Origin: Gemmatimonadota bacterium
GTDB lineage: Bacteria; Gemmatimonadota; Gemmatimonadetes; Palauibacterales; Palauibacteraceae
DNA length: 58,616 nucleotides
NCBI GenBank assembly: GCA_022820995.1
Contig: JAJEEM010000055.1
Span: 1 to 58,616 of the forward strand
Reading direction: 5' to 3'
A program made the translations under genes and the position numbers. Shown in pieces: positions 34,423 to 43,158 of this stretch (within the stretch, counting starts at the first letter, position 1; every line of letters begins with the position of its first letter). The notes under the pieces were generated by a model. That model had not been told where the DNA came from. It ran no database searches and was given only the letters and a program-made list of their open reading frames with translations.

Positions 34423-35607
34423 TCAGTTGTAGGCCGGGAGCCCGGTCGCGTCGTGTCCCAGGATCAGGGAGTGGATGTCGTGGGTGCCCTCGTACGTATA
34501 GACGGACTCCAGATTCGCCATGTGACGCATCGAGGCGTACTCGGCGAGGATCCCGTTCGCGCCGAGAAGGCGCCGCGACTCGCGGGCGCACTCGCACGCC
34601 ATGTTCACGTTGTTTCGCTTCGCGAGGGAGACGTGCTGCGGCCGCATCGTGCCCTCGTCCTTCATCCGGCCGAGCCGGAGACAGAGAAGCTGCGCCTTGG
34701 TGATCTCCGTGAGCATGTCCGCGATCCGGACCTGCTGGATCTGGGTCTGCGCGATCGGCGTCCCGTCGAACTGCACGCGGTTCTTCGCGTACTCGACGGA
34801 CTCGCGATAGCAGCCCATGGCGGCCCCGACGGCCCCCCACGAGATCCCGTAGCGCGCCTGCGTGAGGCACTTCAGCGGGCTCTTGAGCCCCCCGCTGCCC
34901 GGGAGGAGGTTCGCGCGCGGCACCCGCACGTCCTGCAGGACGAGTTCGGAAGTGTCGGAGGCGAGCAGGGAGAGCTTCCCCTTCTGGTCGCTCGCGGAGA
35001 AGCCGTCGCGCCCCGTCTCGACGATGAAGCCGCGGATCGAGCCGACGTCGTCGAGGTCCCCGGTCTTGGCCCAGATCACCGCCACGTCGGCCATGGATCC
35101 GTTCGTGATCCACATCTTGGCGCCGTTGAGGACCCACTCGTCCCCGTCCTCGACGGCCCGCGTGATCATGCCGCCGGGGTTGGAGCCGAAGTCGGGCTCG
35201 GTGAGGCCGAAGCACCCGATGGACTCGCCGCTCGCCATCCGCGGCAGCCACTCGCGCTTCTGCGCCTCGGATCCGAAGGCGAAGATCGGGTACATGACGA
35301 GGGCGCCCTGCACCGATACGAAGGAGCGGAGGCCGGAGTCCGCCCGCTCCAGTTCCTGCATGATGAGGCCGTAGGCCACGTTGTTGAGGCCGGCGCAGCC
35401 GTACTCCTCGGGGAGGTTCGCCCCGAAGAAGCCGAGTTCGCCCATCTGGGGGATGAGTTCCCGCGGGAACGTGCGTTCGATGTAGTGGTGGCCGATGATG
35501 GGCAGGACCTCCTGGTCCACCCACTCGCGCACCAGGTCCCGAATGGCGACCTCCTCTTCGTGGAGGAGCGCATCGAGATTGAAGTAGTCGACACCTTCGA
35601 AAGTCAT
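34423..35607 (-). CDS. gcdH: Glutaryl-CoA dehydrogenase-like acyl-CoA dehydrogenase
   Basis: 394 residues, FAD enzyme of the acyl-CoA dehydrogenase family that oxidises and decarboxylates glutaryl-CoA to crotonyl-CoA. The flavin-binding segment CFGLTEPDFGSNPGGM and MWITNGSMADVAVIWAKT are intact. The catalytic base E373 lies in TYEGTHDIHSLILG, a motif characteristic of glutaryl-CoA dehydrogenases; ARYGISWGAVGAAMGCY and QLLCLRLGRMKDEG also match that branch. ATG overlaps the upstream gene by 4 nt (ATGA). Other short-chain acyl-CoA substrates are possible. Confidence 0.88.
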   Translation of the reverse strand: MTFEGVDYFNLDALLHEEEVAIRDLVREWVDQEVLPIIGHHYIERTFPRELIPQMGELGFFGANLPEEYGCAGLNNVAYGLIMQELERADSGLRSFVSVQGALVMYPIFAFGSEAQKREWLPRMASGESIGCFGLTEPDFGSNPGGMITRAVEDGDEWVLNGAKMWITNGSMADVAVIWAKTGDLDDVGSIRGFIVETGRDGFSASDQKGKLSLLASDTSELVLQDVRVPRANLLPGSGGLKSPLKCLTQARYGISWGAVGAAMGCYRESVEYAKNRVQFDGTPIAQTQIQQVRIADMLTEITKAQLLCLRLGRMKDEGTMRPQHVSLAKRNNVNMACECARESRRLLGANGILAEYASMRHMANLESVYTYEGTHDIHSLILGHDATGLPAYN

Positions 35608-35870
35608 TCGCGAATCTCTCCGGATTCCGGGCAGCCCGTGGCTGCGGGGTGAGGGACGGCGGACGAATCCGCGCGGAAACAATGGACGCCGAGCGCCACG
35701 CCGGCGGCGGCGAGGAGGATGCCCGCGGCGACGCCCGGCCAGCCGTATGCGTGGGCGTTGATGACGAGGACGATCCCGACCATGGCGGCGAGCGCCGCGG
35801 CCGGAAGCCCCAGCACGGTGCGGATGCCGGCGCGCCCGCCGGGCCGGGCGCCTATCGGCCGAGCCGCCAT
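35604..35870 (-). CDS. Small two-helix membrane protein
   Basis: 88 residues with two hydrophobic segments (about 19-39, VLGLPAAALAAMVGIVLVIN, and 43-60, WPGVAAGILLAAAGVALGVH) and a polar tail. No family recognised. ATG (MAARPIG) overlaps the zinc-ribbon gene by 19 nt and its stop overlaps gcdH by 4 nt. It is supported by position in the overlap chain rather than by similarity. Confidence 0.55.
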   Translation of the reverse strand: MAARPIGARPGGRAGIRTVLGLPAAALAAMVGIVLVINAHAYGWPGVAAGILLAAAGVALGVHCFRADSSAVPHPAATGCPESGEIRE

Positions 35871-36214
35871 CGCGTGTAGCCCTTCACGACCTCGCGGCCG
35901 ATGCGGAAGCCGAGATAGTACGCCGCCACGAGCGGCAGCCCCCACGCGTACGCCGGCAGGAAACCGAGGTCGGGGGAGGTGCGGAGCCAGATGACGACCC
36001 AGACGGCGAAGGGCAGCGTGATGCAAGCGGCGACCGCGTGGCGACCGCGCCGCATGCGCCGCTGCATGCGGGGTCCGCAGGCCTCGCACCAGTCGTCGCC
36101 GTCCAGCTGTCCCTTGGGGAACATCTGGCCGCAAGCCCCACACATCACGCCCTTGAAATGAAGCTCTTCCATCCGCTCGCGCTCCGCGCCGGTCGCTCCG
36201 GGGCGGTCATTCAC
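35852..36214 (-). CDS. Zinc-ribbon plus two-transmembrane protein
   Basis: 120 residues. An N-terminal zinc ribbon of two CxxC knuckles (CGAC at about 25-28, CEAC at 43-46) is followed by a basic stretch (RMQRRMRRGRH) and two membrane segments (about 59-76 and 87-103). Probably an inner-membrane protein with a cytoplasmic metal-binding head. Function unknown. ATG overlaps the dehydrogenase stop by 8 nt (ATGAATGA); M15 is an alternative start. Confidence 0.68.
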   Translation of the reverse strand: MNDRPGATGAERERMEELHFKGVMCGACGQMFPKGQLDGDDWCEACGPRMQRRMRRGRHAVAACITLPFAVWVVIWLRTSPDLGFLPAYAWGLPLVAAYYLGFRIGREVVKGYTRWRLGR

Positions 36215-37241
36215 CGGCGGCGTCCAGTCGTTCGATCACCGCGCCGGCGAACTCCGCCGTGCGCGCGGAACCGCCGAGGTCCGGGGTATGAGCCGCGCCG
36301 TCCTGCAGGGTGCGGTGCAGGGCGGCGCGGATGCGCGCGGCCACCCCGGGTTCCTCGAGGTGGTCGAGCAGGAGGCAGCCCGCGAGCAGGAGGGAGGTGG
36401 GGTTCGCGATTCCCTTCCCCGCGATGTCCGGCGCGGATCCGTGCACCGCCTCGAAGATCGCCGCCCGCTCGCCGAGGTTCGCGCCCGGCGCGAAGCCGAG
36501 CCCGCCGATGAGTCCCGCGACCTGATCCGAGAGGATGTCGCCGAACATGTTCTCGGTCACGATGACGTCGAAGCGGTACGGATCCAGCGCGAGCTGCATC
36601 GCCGTGGCATCCACGATCTTCTCGTCGAATTCCACCCTTCCCTCGTACTCGGCCGCGACGTTGCGCCCGACCTCGAGGAATAGACCCTGCGTGTACTTGA
36701 GGATATTCGCCTTGTGGACGAGGGTCACGAGACGCCGGTCGTGGGCGAGGGCGTACTCGAACGCGAAGCGCACGATGCGGCGCGACCCGTAGCGCGTGAT
36801 GAGCATGACGGATTCGGCGACGGCGCGGGGGTCGTTCTCCATCCCGATGAAGTGTTCGATGCCGGCGTAGAGGCCCTCGGTATTCTCCCGCACGATGACG
36901 AGGTCCACGTCCGGATAGCGGGCGGCCGGAAGAAGGGTGACGGCCGGACGTACGTTCGCGTAGAGGTCGAAGTGCTTGCGGAGCGCGACGTTCACGGACC
37001 GGAAGCCGGAGCCGATGGGGGTCGTGAGCGGTCCCTTGAGCGCGACGCCGGTCGCCTCGATCGATTCGAGGGTCGCCTGCGGTAGCGGCTCCCCGACGGC
37101 TTCCAGGGCGGTGACGCCGCCGAGGCTCTCGCGCCAGCGGATGGGCGCGCCCGCGGCCTCCAGGATCGCGACGGTGGCTTCGGATATCTCCGGGCCAATG
37201 CCGTCGCCCGGGATCAACACGACGTCGTGTAGCGGTTTCAT
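36207..37241 (-). CDS. NAD-type isocitrate/isopropylmalate dehydrogenase family enzyme
   Basis: 344 residues, oxidative decarboxylation of a 2-hydroxy-3-carboxy acid. Motifs: N-terminal [14 protein letters not shown], substrate loop [18 protein letters not shown] followed by [22 protein letters not shown], and the metal/nucleotide region [10 protein letters not shown] and [14 protein letters not shown]. The [15 protein letters not shown] loop favours isocitrate over isopropylmalate; homoisocitrate remains possible because the operon also holds a homocitrate/isopropylmalate synthase-like enzyme. ATG used here; a GTG two codons upstream would overlap the previous stop by 4 nt (GTGA). Confidence 0.87.
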   Translation of the reverse strand: MKPLHDVVLIPGDGIGPEISEATVAILEAAGAPIRWRESLGGVTALEAVGEPLPQATLESIEATGVALKGPLTTPIGSGFRSVNVALRKHFDLYANVRPAVTLLPAARYPDVDLVIVRENTEGLYAGIEHFIGMENDPRAVAESVMLITRYGSRRIVRFAFEYALAHDRRLVTLVHKANILKYTQGLFLEVGRNVAAEYEGRVEFDEKIVDATAMQLALDPYRFDVIVTENMFGDILSDQVAGLIGGLGFAPGANLGERAAIFEAVHGSAPDIAGKGIANPTSLLLAGCLLLDHLEEPGVAARIRAALHRTLQDGAAHTPDLGGSARTAEFAGAVIERLDAAGE

Positions 37242-37243
37242 CG

Positions 37244-37855
37244 TCACGAAGGCGCCAGTTGACCGGCCACGCGCAGCGCGAGCGTGGTGAGGGCGAATGG
37301 GGACGCGGCCTCGGCGACCGCCCCCGCGACGGGGCCGTGCCAGAGGACGGCGCTGCGCCGCACGTCGATGATGGCAAGCTGCAGAACGGCCCGACGCTCC
37401 CGGTAGGAGACCGCGAGCGGCAGGACGACGAGGCGGGCCCCGAAGAGGGCGGCCACCTGGCGGAGTTGCGTGTGGAGCGGTTCCCGGAGTTGCCCCCGGG
37501 AATCCGGCGCGGCGAGCAGGCCCCGGTAGGCGAGCCGCCCGGGGTCGACGCCGATCGTCGGGTTGCGGGCGAGGCGAGCCTCCACCGCGGGCGCGAGAGC
37601 CCAATGTGCGGCCCCCTCCTCCTCTCCGAACGCAAACTCGATCTCGGCGTTGAGGAGGTCGATCGTGCCCTGCGCGCTCCCCGTCCCCCCGACCCACGTC
37701 CCTCCGGGGTCCGGCAGGGCCGACTGCACGGGAAGGACGACGACCGGCACGCCCGCGGGCACCGCCGGAGGGGCGCCGGCCGGAGGCTGCTGCGCCGCCA
37801 GCGCCCCGGCGGAGAGAAGCGTCAACGCGCAGGACGACACCGTCCGCCGCATCAT
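37244..37855 (-). CDS. Exported protein of unknown function
   Basis: 203 residues with a signal peptide (SSCALTLLSAGALAAQ) and then a proline/valine-rich stretch (PPAVPAGVPVVVLPVQS). The rest contains alternating helices and strands (LFGARLVVLPLAVSYRERRAVLQLAIIDVRRS) that recall CsgG/TolB-N-like domains of envelope proteins, but the match is too weak to name. It sits between the two acid-metabolism enzymes with ATGA overlap at its start and a near overlap at its end. Confidence 0.68.
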   Translation of the reverse strand: MMRRTVSSCALTLLSAGALAAQQPPAGAPPAVPAGVPVVVLPVQSALPDPGGTWVGGTGSAQGTIDLLNAEIEFAFGEEEGAAHWALAPAVEARLARNPTIGVDPGRLAYRGLLAAPDSRGQLREPLHTQLRQVAALFGARLVVLPLAVSYRERRAVLQLAIIDVRRSAVLWHGPVAGAVAEAASPFALTTLALRVAGQLAPS

Positions 37856-39093
37856 GCCCGCGCCGCCTCGATGCGTGCGATCTCGGCTTCGATTTCCTCC
37901 TGCGAGAGCGTGTGATCGCACTTCTTCGCGAGTCCGAACACCGCCTCGCACAGCGTCTCGTCCCCCGCGTCGTATCCGTGCCGGCTCAGCCAGAAGCGGA
38001 CGTTGCTGAGACCGGACACCGGAGAAATCTCGATGGTCTGTTTCCGCCCCACGATCGACGCCGGGACGCCGCTGTAGACGCGGTCCTCCAGCCAGCCGTC
38101 CCCCTTCTGCATCGCCTTGATGATCGCGGCGGCGTGTACGCCGGTCCCCGTTCGGAAGGCGTCGTCCCCGATGACCGGATAGTTGTGGGGCACCTCGACG
38201 CCGCACATCTCCGCCGTGAGTCGGCAGTAGTCCGACAGCCGGTCGATCGGGTGATCGTGCGTCCCGAGCAGGTGGAGGTTCACGAGCAGCAGGTCCATCT
38301 CGACATTGCCGATCCGCTCGCCGATGCCGAGCGCGGTGGCGTGCACCCGGTCGACACCTTCCTCGATCGCCGCCAGCGCGTTCGCCAGCCCGAAGCCGCG
38401 GTCCCGGTGTCCGTGCCAGTCGATCTTCACGGATTCTCCCGTGCCGGCCACGATGTCCTTCGCGAAACGGACGAGTCGCCGCACCCCGTGGGGCGTCGAA
38501 TGACCGACCGTGTCCGCGAGACAGATCCGCCGGGCCCCCGCCTCGACCGCGGCCGAGAAGAGCCGGGCGAGCGTCCTGGGTCGCGACCGGGTGGTGTCCT
38601 CCGTCACGTACATGACGTCGAGTCCCTCGCCGATGGCGAACTCGATGGCGTCGCGCGTCGACGAGAGGATCTGGTCGACATCCCAGTTCTCGGCGTACTG
38701 GCGGATCGGCGAGCTCCCGATGAAGGTGGCGACCTCGATGTTCAGGCCGGTCGCCTGCTGGACGCGCGCCACGGGTTCGATGTCGGCCCTGACCGTGCGG
38801 GCGGCCGCGTTGGCCTCGATCGGGAGTCCGCCGCCGGTGATCTCCCGGGCCAGCGCGAGGCACGCCTCGTAGGCGCGGGGGCCGGCACCGGGCAGACCGA
38901 TGTCGACCGCGTGGATGCCGAGGTCCACCATGAGGTGGAGGAGTTCGATCTTCTTGTCGATGGGCGGGTCCTTGACGGACGGATTCTGAAGGCCGTCGCG
39001 CAGCGTCTCGTCATCGAGTTCGACCCGGGTCGTCCCGTAGTCGTGGCTCCCCGGAAGCGCGTTCCAGTCGTATATGAGTTCGTCCTGGCTCAA
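37852..39093 (-). CDS. 2-isopropylmalate/homocitrate synthase-like enzyme (DRE-TIM)
   Basis: 413 residues. DRE-TIM metallolyase core: DDETLRDGLQNPS near the N-terminus, IDWHGHRDRGFG with metal histidines, and ALGIGERIGN, all of which are typical of acetyl-CoA dependent chain-extending synthases. The C-terminal part is short and lacks the LeuA allosteric domain. LRDGLQ rather than LRDGEQ recalls HMG-CoA lyase, so substrate is open: 2-oxoisovalerate, 2-oxoglutarate or another oxoacid. TTG start with a 4-nt overlap (TTGA) to the nucleotidyltransferase; there is no ATG or GTG nearby in frame. Confidence 0.83.
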   Translation of the reverse strand: MSQDELIYDWNALPGSHDYGTTRVELDDETLRDGLQNPSVKDPPIDKKIELLHLMVDLGIHAVDIGLPGAGPRAYEACLALAREITGGGLPIEANAAARTVRADIEPVARVQQATGLNIEVATFIGSSPIRQYAENWDVDQILSSTRDAIEFAIGEGLDVMYVTEDTTRSRPRTLARLFSAAVEAGARRICLADTVGHSTPHGVRRLVRFAKDIVAGTGESVKIDWHGHRDRGFGLANALAAIEEGVDRVHATALGIGERIGNVEMDLLLVNLHLLGTHDHPIDRLSDYCRLTAEMCGVEVPHNYPVIGDDAFRTGTGVHAAAIIKAMQKGDGWLEDRVYSGVPASIVGRKQTIEISPVSGLSNVRFWLSRHGYDAGDETLCEAVFGLAKKCDHTLSQEEIEAEIARIEAARA

Positions 39094-40082
39094 GTCCGCT
39101 CGCCTTCGACGACGCCGTCGTCGCCCACGTTCACTTTTCCGCGCACGCCAACCAGCGTCACACGGTCCCCAACGAGCGAATCTACGAGGTCGCAGTCTTC
39201 GATGACGCTGTCCGCGCCGACGATCGTGTGGCGGAGGCGCGAACTCCGGACCTGGCTGCCGGATGCCACGCTCACGTTGGGCCCGACCGCCGAAGTCTCG
39301 ACGATGGCGTCCGCCGCGACCGCGATGGCCCCGTCGACCGCAACGGAATCCGGGAGATCCGGGTCCCCTCCGTGTCCGCGCTCGAGCATCGCCCGGTTCG
39401 TCTCGAGCAGCGTTTCGGGCTTCCCGCAATCAAACCAGCCGCCCACTTCCGCCGTATGGAGACGTGCGCCACGGTCGATCATGTACTGGAAGGCGTCCGT
39501 GAGATAATACTCCCCGAGCCCGGGATCCCGGTCCATGACATGCCGAACCCCCTCGAACATCAGCTCATGATCCCTGAGGTAGTAGACCCCGATGTTCGCG
39601 AGCCTCGATACCGGTTCCGACGGCTTTTCGATGATCCGCTTCATGGTTCCCGCTTCATCGGTGAGGATGACGCCGAACCGCTGGTAGTCCTCGACCTCCT
39701 TGGCCCAGATGATGCCGGACGCGGAGGCGTGGCGGTGCAGGACACTGAAGTCGGCATCGAAGAGCGTGTCCACGAAGACGATCATGACCGGCCCGGTCAC
39801 CCAGGGTTCCGCCAGCGCAACCGCGTCGGCAGTCCCCCGCTGGGTGGCCTGCTCCACGTAGGTGATCGAGAGGCCGGGGAACTCCTCGGCCATGAAAGCC
39901 CGGATCTGACCGGCGAGGTGCCCGGTGATGCAGATGAACTCGTCGACGCCCTCGGCTCTGAGCTGCTCGACAACGTAGGAGAGCACGGGCCGGTTGGCCA
40001 CGCGGAGTAAGGGTTTGGGACGGGTGTGGGTGTGGGGACGGACCCTTGTACCCATTCCCGCCAACGGTATTATGGCCTGCAT
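39090..40082 (-). CDS. Sugar nucleotidyltransferase with left-handed beta-helix tail
   Basis: 330 residues. The NTP_transferase signature GMGTRVRPHTHTRPKPLL is at the N-terminus, then GTADAVALAEPW, FVDTLFDAD (metal site) and EKPSEPVSRLANIGVYYL. Residues about 260-325 form hexapeptide repeats (AIVETSAVGPNVSVASGS). Such enzymes activate glucose-1-phosphate, mannose-1-phosphate or similar for envelope polysaccharides. The gene heads the minus-strand operon that contains the synthase, dehydrogenase and gcdH genes. Confidence 0.88.
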   Translation of the reverse strand: MQAIIPLAGMGTRVRPHTHTRPKPLLRVANRPVLSYVVEQLRAEGVDEFICITGHLAGQIRAFMAEEFPGLSITYVEQATQRGTADAVALAEPWVTGPVMIVFVDTLFDADFSVLHRHASASGIIWAKEVEDYQRFGVILTDEAGTMKRIIEKPSEPVSRLANIGVYYLRDHELMFEGVRHVMDRDPGLGEYYLTDAFQYMIDRGARLHTAEVGGWFDCGKPETLLETNRAMLERGHGGDPDLPDSVAVDGAIAVAADAIVETSAVGPNVSVASGSQVRSSRLRHTIVGADSVIEDCDLVDSLVGDRVTLVGVRGKVNVGDDGVVEGERT

Positions 40083-40165
40083 GTTCAGCCGTCAGAGTTT
40101 CGGGAGAGTGGTCCTGCCGTCTGCGGGGGCCGGGAGCCCGGGCCGACCGGGCCCCGCGGACCGCA

Positions 40166-40195
40166 AAGCTATCCGTCCGCGGCGGACGCGGGCAA
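40166..40195 (-). promoter_or_regulatory. Possible promoter of the nucleotidyltransferase operon
   Basis: On the minus strand TTGCCC (40195-40190) and TAGCTT (40171-40166) are 18 nt apart, about 85 nt upstream of the start codon. The -35 box matches the consensus at four positions, the -10 box at three. The divergent DUF1499 gene begins at 40218. Confidence 0.25.
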
Positions 40196-40217
40196 CCGGG
40201 GAAAGGGGATTTTCGGG

Positions 40218-40673
40218 GTGACGGAGGCCTCTCCCGTCGGCGGGCAGACCAGCGGGCTTTCACGCTGGTTTCACCAGAATTCGGCGGACACCCGTGCGCC
40301 GGGCGGGCCCGAGCCGCGCCTCTACGAGGTGGCCTTCTCCAGGGTCTGGGACCAACTGCTGAGGTACGCGGGGCGGCGCTGGCTGTGGACGCTCGCCCAC
40401 CGCGACGAAGATCTGGGGATCATCTCCGTGAGGTGTTCGGTCCCGCTCCTGCGGTGGGTCGACGACCTGACGATCTGGGTCGCCCTGGATGCGAACGGGC
40501 TCACGAGAGTCGAGGCGTTCTCGCGCGCGCGGCGGCGAAACTTCGACCTCGGCATGAACCGGCGAAGAATCCGGCGCATGCTGAAGTCGCTCGACCGGGC
40601 CCTGGGACCGCGGGCCCGGCTGACCGACCCCGCTCCGGGCGGGGACGCGTGGGACGCGCCGGGGGAGACGTGA
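40218..40673 (+). CDS. DUF1499 family protein
   Basis: 151 residues. The sequence EVAFSRVWDQLLRYAGRRW, RWVDDLTIWVALDANG, SRARRRNFDLGMNRRRIRRML matches the DUF1499 layout, whose closing DxGxNxxRI motif is clear. No signal peptide or membrane segment. Function of the family is unknown. GTG start chosen because a purine-rich stretch (GGGGATTTTCGGG) lies upstream and the longer frame runs through the divergent promoter region. Stop overlaps the next gene by 4 nt (GTGA). Confidence 0.8.
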   Translation: MTEASPVGGQTSGLSRWFHQNSADTRAPGGPEPRLYEVAFSRVWDQLLRYAGRRWLWTLAHRDEDLGIISVRCSVPLLRWVDDLTIWVALDANGLTRVEAFSRARRRNFDLGMNRRRIRRMLKSLDRALGPRARLTDPAPGGDAWDAPGET

Positions 40674-41569
40674 TCGGGCGATGGGCGGGGGCCGCGCTCG
40701 TCCTCTTCGCCTGTGCAGGGCCCCCTCCGGACGGAACGGCGGACTCCGGCGAAGAAATCGCCGGCGCGTCGCTCACGCCGGCGGTCGATGCACGCTACCT
40801 GACGCACCTGCTCTTCGCCGCCGACGACGGGACGGCGTTCATCGGCTCGTTCGATCAGACGGCCGAGGGCGAGGAACTGCGCCTCGACTACGATGTGCGC
40901 CTCAGCGACGGAGACGCCTGGCGGTCTCTCGTTCGGACGCACGACACGGTGTCCGTGGCCCGCGCGGCGTGGCGGCTTCTGCCCACGCCGGCGATGGCGG
41001 TGCGTGTCGGCGATGCCGGCCAGGTCGTCAGCCTGCTGTTCCGCGAACGCGAGGGCGAAGACCTGGATCCGGTGCGTCTCGTGGCGGGCGAGGAGGTGTC
41101 CGTCTGGACCGGACCCACGGGGCAGCGGGAGTCGCTGGGGCTCGCGGCGCTGGAGATGAGCGACGGGGCCGTGCCCGGCATCCTCTTCTTTCGCCGCGCC
41201 GCCCGGGCGCTGAGCATCCCGGTCGCGTCTACGGATGGTCGGACGTTCGTGTTCGCCGACTCGCTCGGGAACGGCCTCATCGTCCACGCGGGCACCGTCG
41301 GCCAGCCGGCCGTTGCCCACACCTGGCTGCACGGCGTCGAGGCGGCCTGGGGCGACGTGACGCTCGAATCGCCGGATCCGGGTCGGACCGGCGGTTCGGA
41401 CCCGGCCTGGCGGTTCGAGATCTCCGGTACGACGGTCCGCGGGAGTTTTCGGCCGCTGATGGACGAGGACCCCGGCGACGGGACGCTCATCCGCATGGAG
41501 GCCACCGTCTACGTAGGAACGGAAGTGCTCCACTTCAACGGGTTTGCCGCCACGCTGCCATCTCCCTGA
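40670..41569 (+). CDS. Lipoprotein of unknown function
   Basis: 299 residues: a short signal segment ending in a lipobox (LVLFAC, C15), then a mostly beta-stranded body (TAFIGSFDQTAEGEELRLDY, VYVGTEVLHFNGFAATLP). No family recognised. GTG start overlaps the DUF1499 stop by 4 nt, and its own stop shares one base with the DUF445 start (TGATG). It is probably made in step with both. Confidence 0.75.
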   Translation: MIGRWAGAALVLFACAGPPPDGTADSGEEIAGASLTPAVDARYLTHLLFAADDGTAFIGSFDQTAEGEELRLDYDVRLSDGDAWRSLVRTHDTVSVARAAWRLLPTPAMAVRVGDAGQVVSLLFREREGEDLDPVRLVAGEEVSVWTGPTGQRESLGLAALEMSDGAVPGILFFRRAARALSIPVASTDGRTFVFADSLGNGLIVHAGTVGQPAVAHTWLHGVEAAWGDVTLESPDPGRTGGSDPAWRFEISGTTVRGSFRPLMDEDPGDGTLIRMEATVYVGTEVLHFNGFAATLPSP

Positions 41570-43158
41570 TGGAATTCGACTGGCTGCGGGCCCTCGTCAC
41601 GGTTGCCTTCGGCGCCCTGGCTGGCGGGATCACGAACCGGATCGCCGTATGGATGATCTTCCATCCCTACCGTCCTCCGAAGATCCTGGGCCGCCCCGTG
41701 CGCTGGCTGCAGGGAGCCGTGCCGAAGAATCAGAAGCGGCTGGCGGACTCGGTCGGCGGCGTCGTCGGCGGTGCACTCCTCACGCCGGAGGACATCACCT
41801 CCGAACTGCGGCAACTCGAATCCGCCTTCAGCGAGCGACTGCGCGAGCTCGCGGTCGAACTCAGCGAGGGCGAGCAACCCGCGCTCGCCGATCTCCTCCC
41901 CGAGGCCGCACTCGCGGAGGTCCGCGGCATCCTCACGCAGATTCTCGGACAGGGCCGGGAGTTCCTCGCCGGGACTCTGGATTCCCCGGACTTCCGGGAC
42001 GAATCCGGGCGCCTCCTCGAGTCGATCCGGGAGTCGCTGAGCGACGAATCCCTCGCGCAGACGCTGGAACCGGAGCGGATCGCCGCCATCCGCGACACGC
42101 TGGACGGCTGGCTCGCGCGGCTCGTCGATTCGTCCGCCTTCGAGATGACCGTACGCCGCCACCTGGACGAGGCCGCGCGGCAACTGCTCAGGCCGCACCG
42201 GACGTTCGAGCAGCTGATCCCCGCGGGGCTCGTGGCCGCCCTCGAGCACGCGATCAAGGACTATCTCCCGGTCGCGATCGAGCGTTTGAGCCGTTTGCTC
42301 GACGACCCGGATGCGAGGGAGCGGATCGAGCAGGTGCTCGGGGAGCTCTTCGACCGCTTCATGCAGGACCTCCGCTTCCACCAGCGCGTCGTGGCCCGCC
42401 TCATCGTCACCGAGGAGACGGTGACGCACGCGCTCGATACGCTGCGGGAGGAAGGCGCCGACCGCCTCGGCGGCGTGCTGCGCGAGCCGGAGGTCCAGAC
42501 GGCGATCGCGCGGCACGTCAACGACGGCGTCGTCGAGTTCCTCCGGCACCCTCCCTCGGAGGTCATCGGCGGCGCGGGCGATCCCCAGGTCGAGAGCGCG
42601 CTGGATGCGTTGGCGGAGTGGCTCGTGAAGGCGGCGCGGGACCCGGGCTCGCGCGCCTTCCTGCTCGACCGGCTCGAGGGACTGCTCGAACGCTTCGGCG
42701 AGCGGAGCTGGGCGGACGTGCTGGGTGCCGTTCCGGCCGACCGCGTGGCGGCCTCGCTCGCCGCGGGATTCCGGTCCGAGGCGGGACGCGCCCTCTTCGA
42801 CTCGATCGCCGAGCCGATGGCGGACCGGCTCCTTCACACGCCGATCGGGCGGCTCGGGCGCTTCCTGCGCGAGGACGCCGCGGTCCGGCTGGCGGATACG
42901 CTGGCCACGCCGACGTGGGACTGGATCGTCAACCGGGTGCCGGAGGTGGCGGGGAGGATCCGGATCGCCGAACGTATCTCGACGAAGATCGAGAACTTCT
43001 CCATCGAACGGATCGAACACCTTGTTCGCGATATCAGCCAGCGCGAATTCGACCTCATTGTGCGGCTCGGATACCTGCTCGGCGCCGGCATCGGCACCGG
43101 GCTCGTGATTCTGGATTCCCTCCCGGTACTCGAATTCATCCGGGGGTTGTTCGGATGA
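41569..43158 (+). CDS. DUF445 family membrane protein
   Basis: 529 residues with an N-terminal membrane helix (RALVTVAFGALAGGITNRIAV), the family hallmark GGITNxxAxxMxFxP followed by GAVPKNQKRLADSVG, a long helical region of amphipathic repeats and a C-terminal membrane helix (LIVRLGYLLGAGIGTGLVIL). YheB-like members have been linked to membrane or cortex structure, but no biochemical role is established. ATG shares one base with the preceding stop. Confidence 0.87.
   Translation: MEFDWLRALVTVAFGALAGGITNRIAVWMIFHPYRPPKILGRPVRWLQGAVPKNQKRLADSVGGVVGGALLTPEDITSELRQLESAFSERLRELAVELSEGEQPALADLLPEAALAEVRGILTQILGQGREFLAGTLDSPDFRDESGRLLESIRESLSDESLAQTLEPERIAAIRDTLDGWLARLVDSSAFEMTVRRHLDEAARQLLRPHRTFEQLIPAGLVAALEHAIKDYLPVAIERLSRLLDDPDARERIEQVLGELFDRFMQDLRFHQRVVARLIVTEETVTHALDTLREEGADRLGGVLREPEVQTAIARHVNDGVVEFLRHPPSEVIGGAGDPQVESALDALAEWLVKAARDPGSRAFLLDRLEGLLERFGERSWADVLGAVPADRVAASLAAGFRSEAGRALFDSIAEPMADRLLHTPIGRLGRFLREDAAVRLADTLATPTWDWIVNRVPEVAGRIRIAERISTKIENFSIERIEHLVRDISQREFDLIVRLGYLLGAGIGTGLVILDSLPVLEFIRGLFG

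Noticed and set aside
30237..34703. 1488-residue open frame on the plus strand
   Set aside because: It is the antisense shadow of the VPS10/BNR and MBL genes; its translation is rich in R, V, G and H without domains, as expected from GC-rich coding DNA read backwards.
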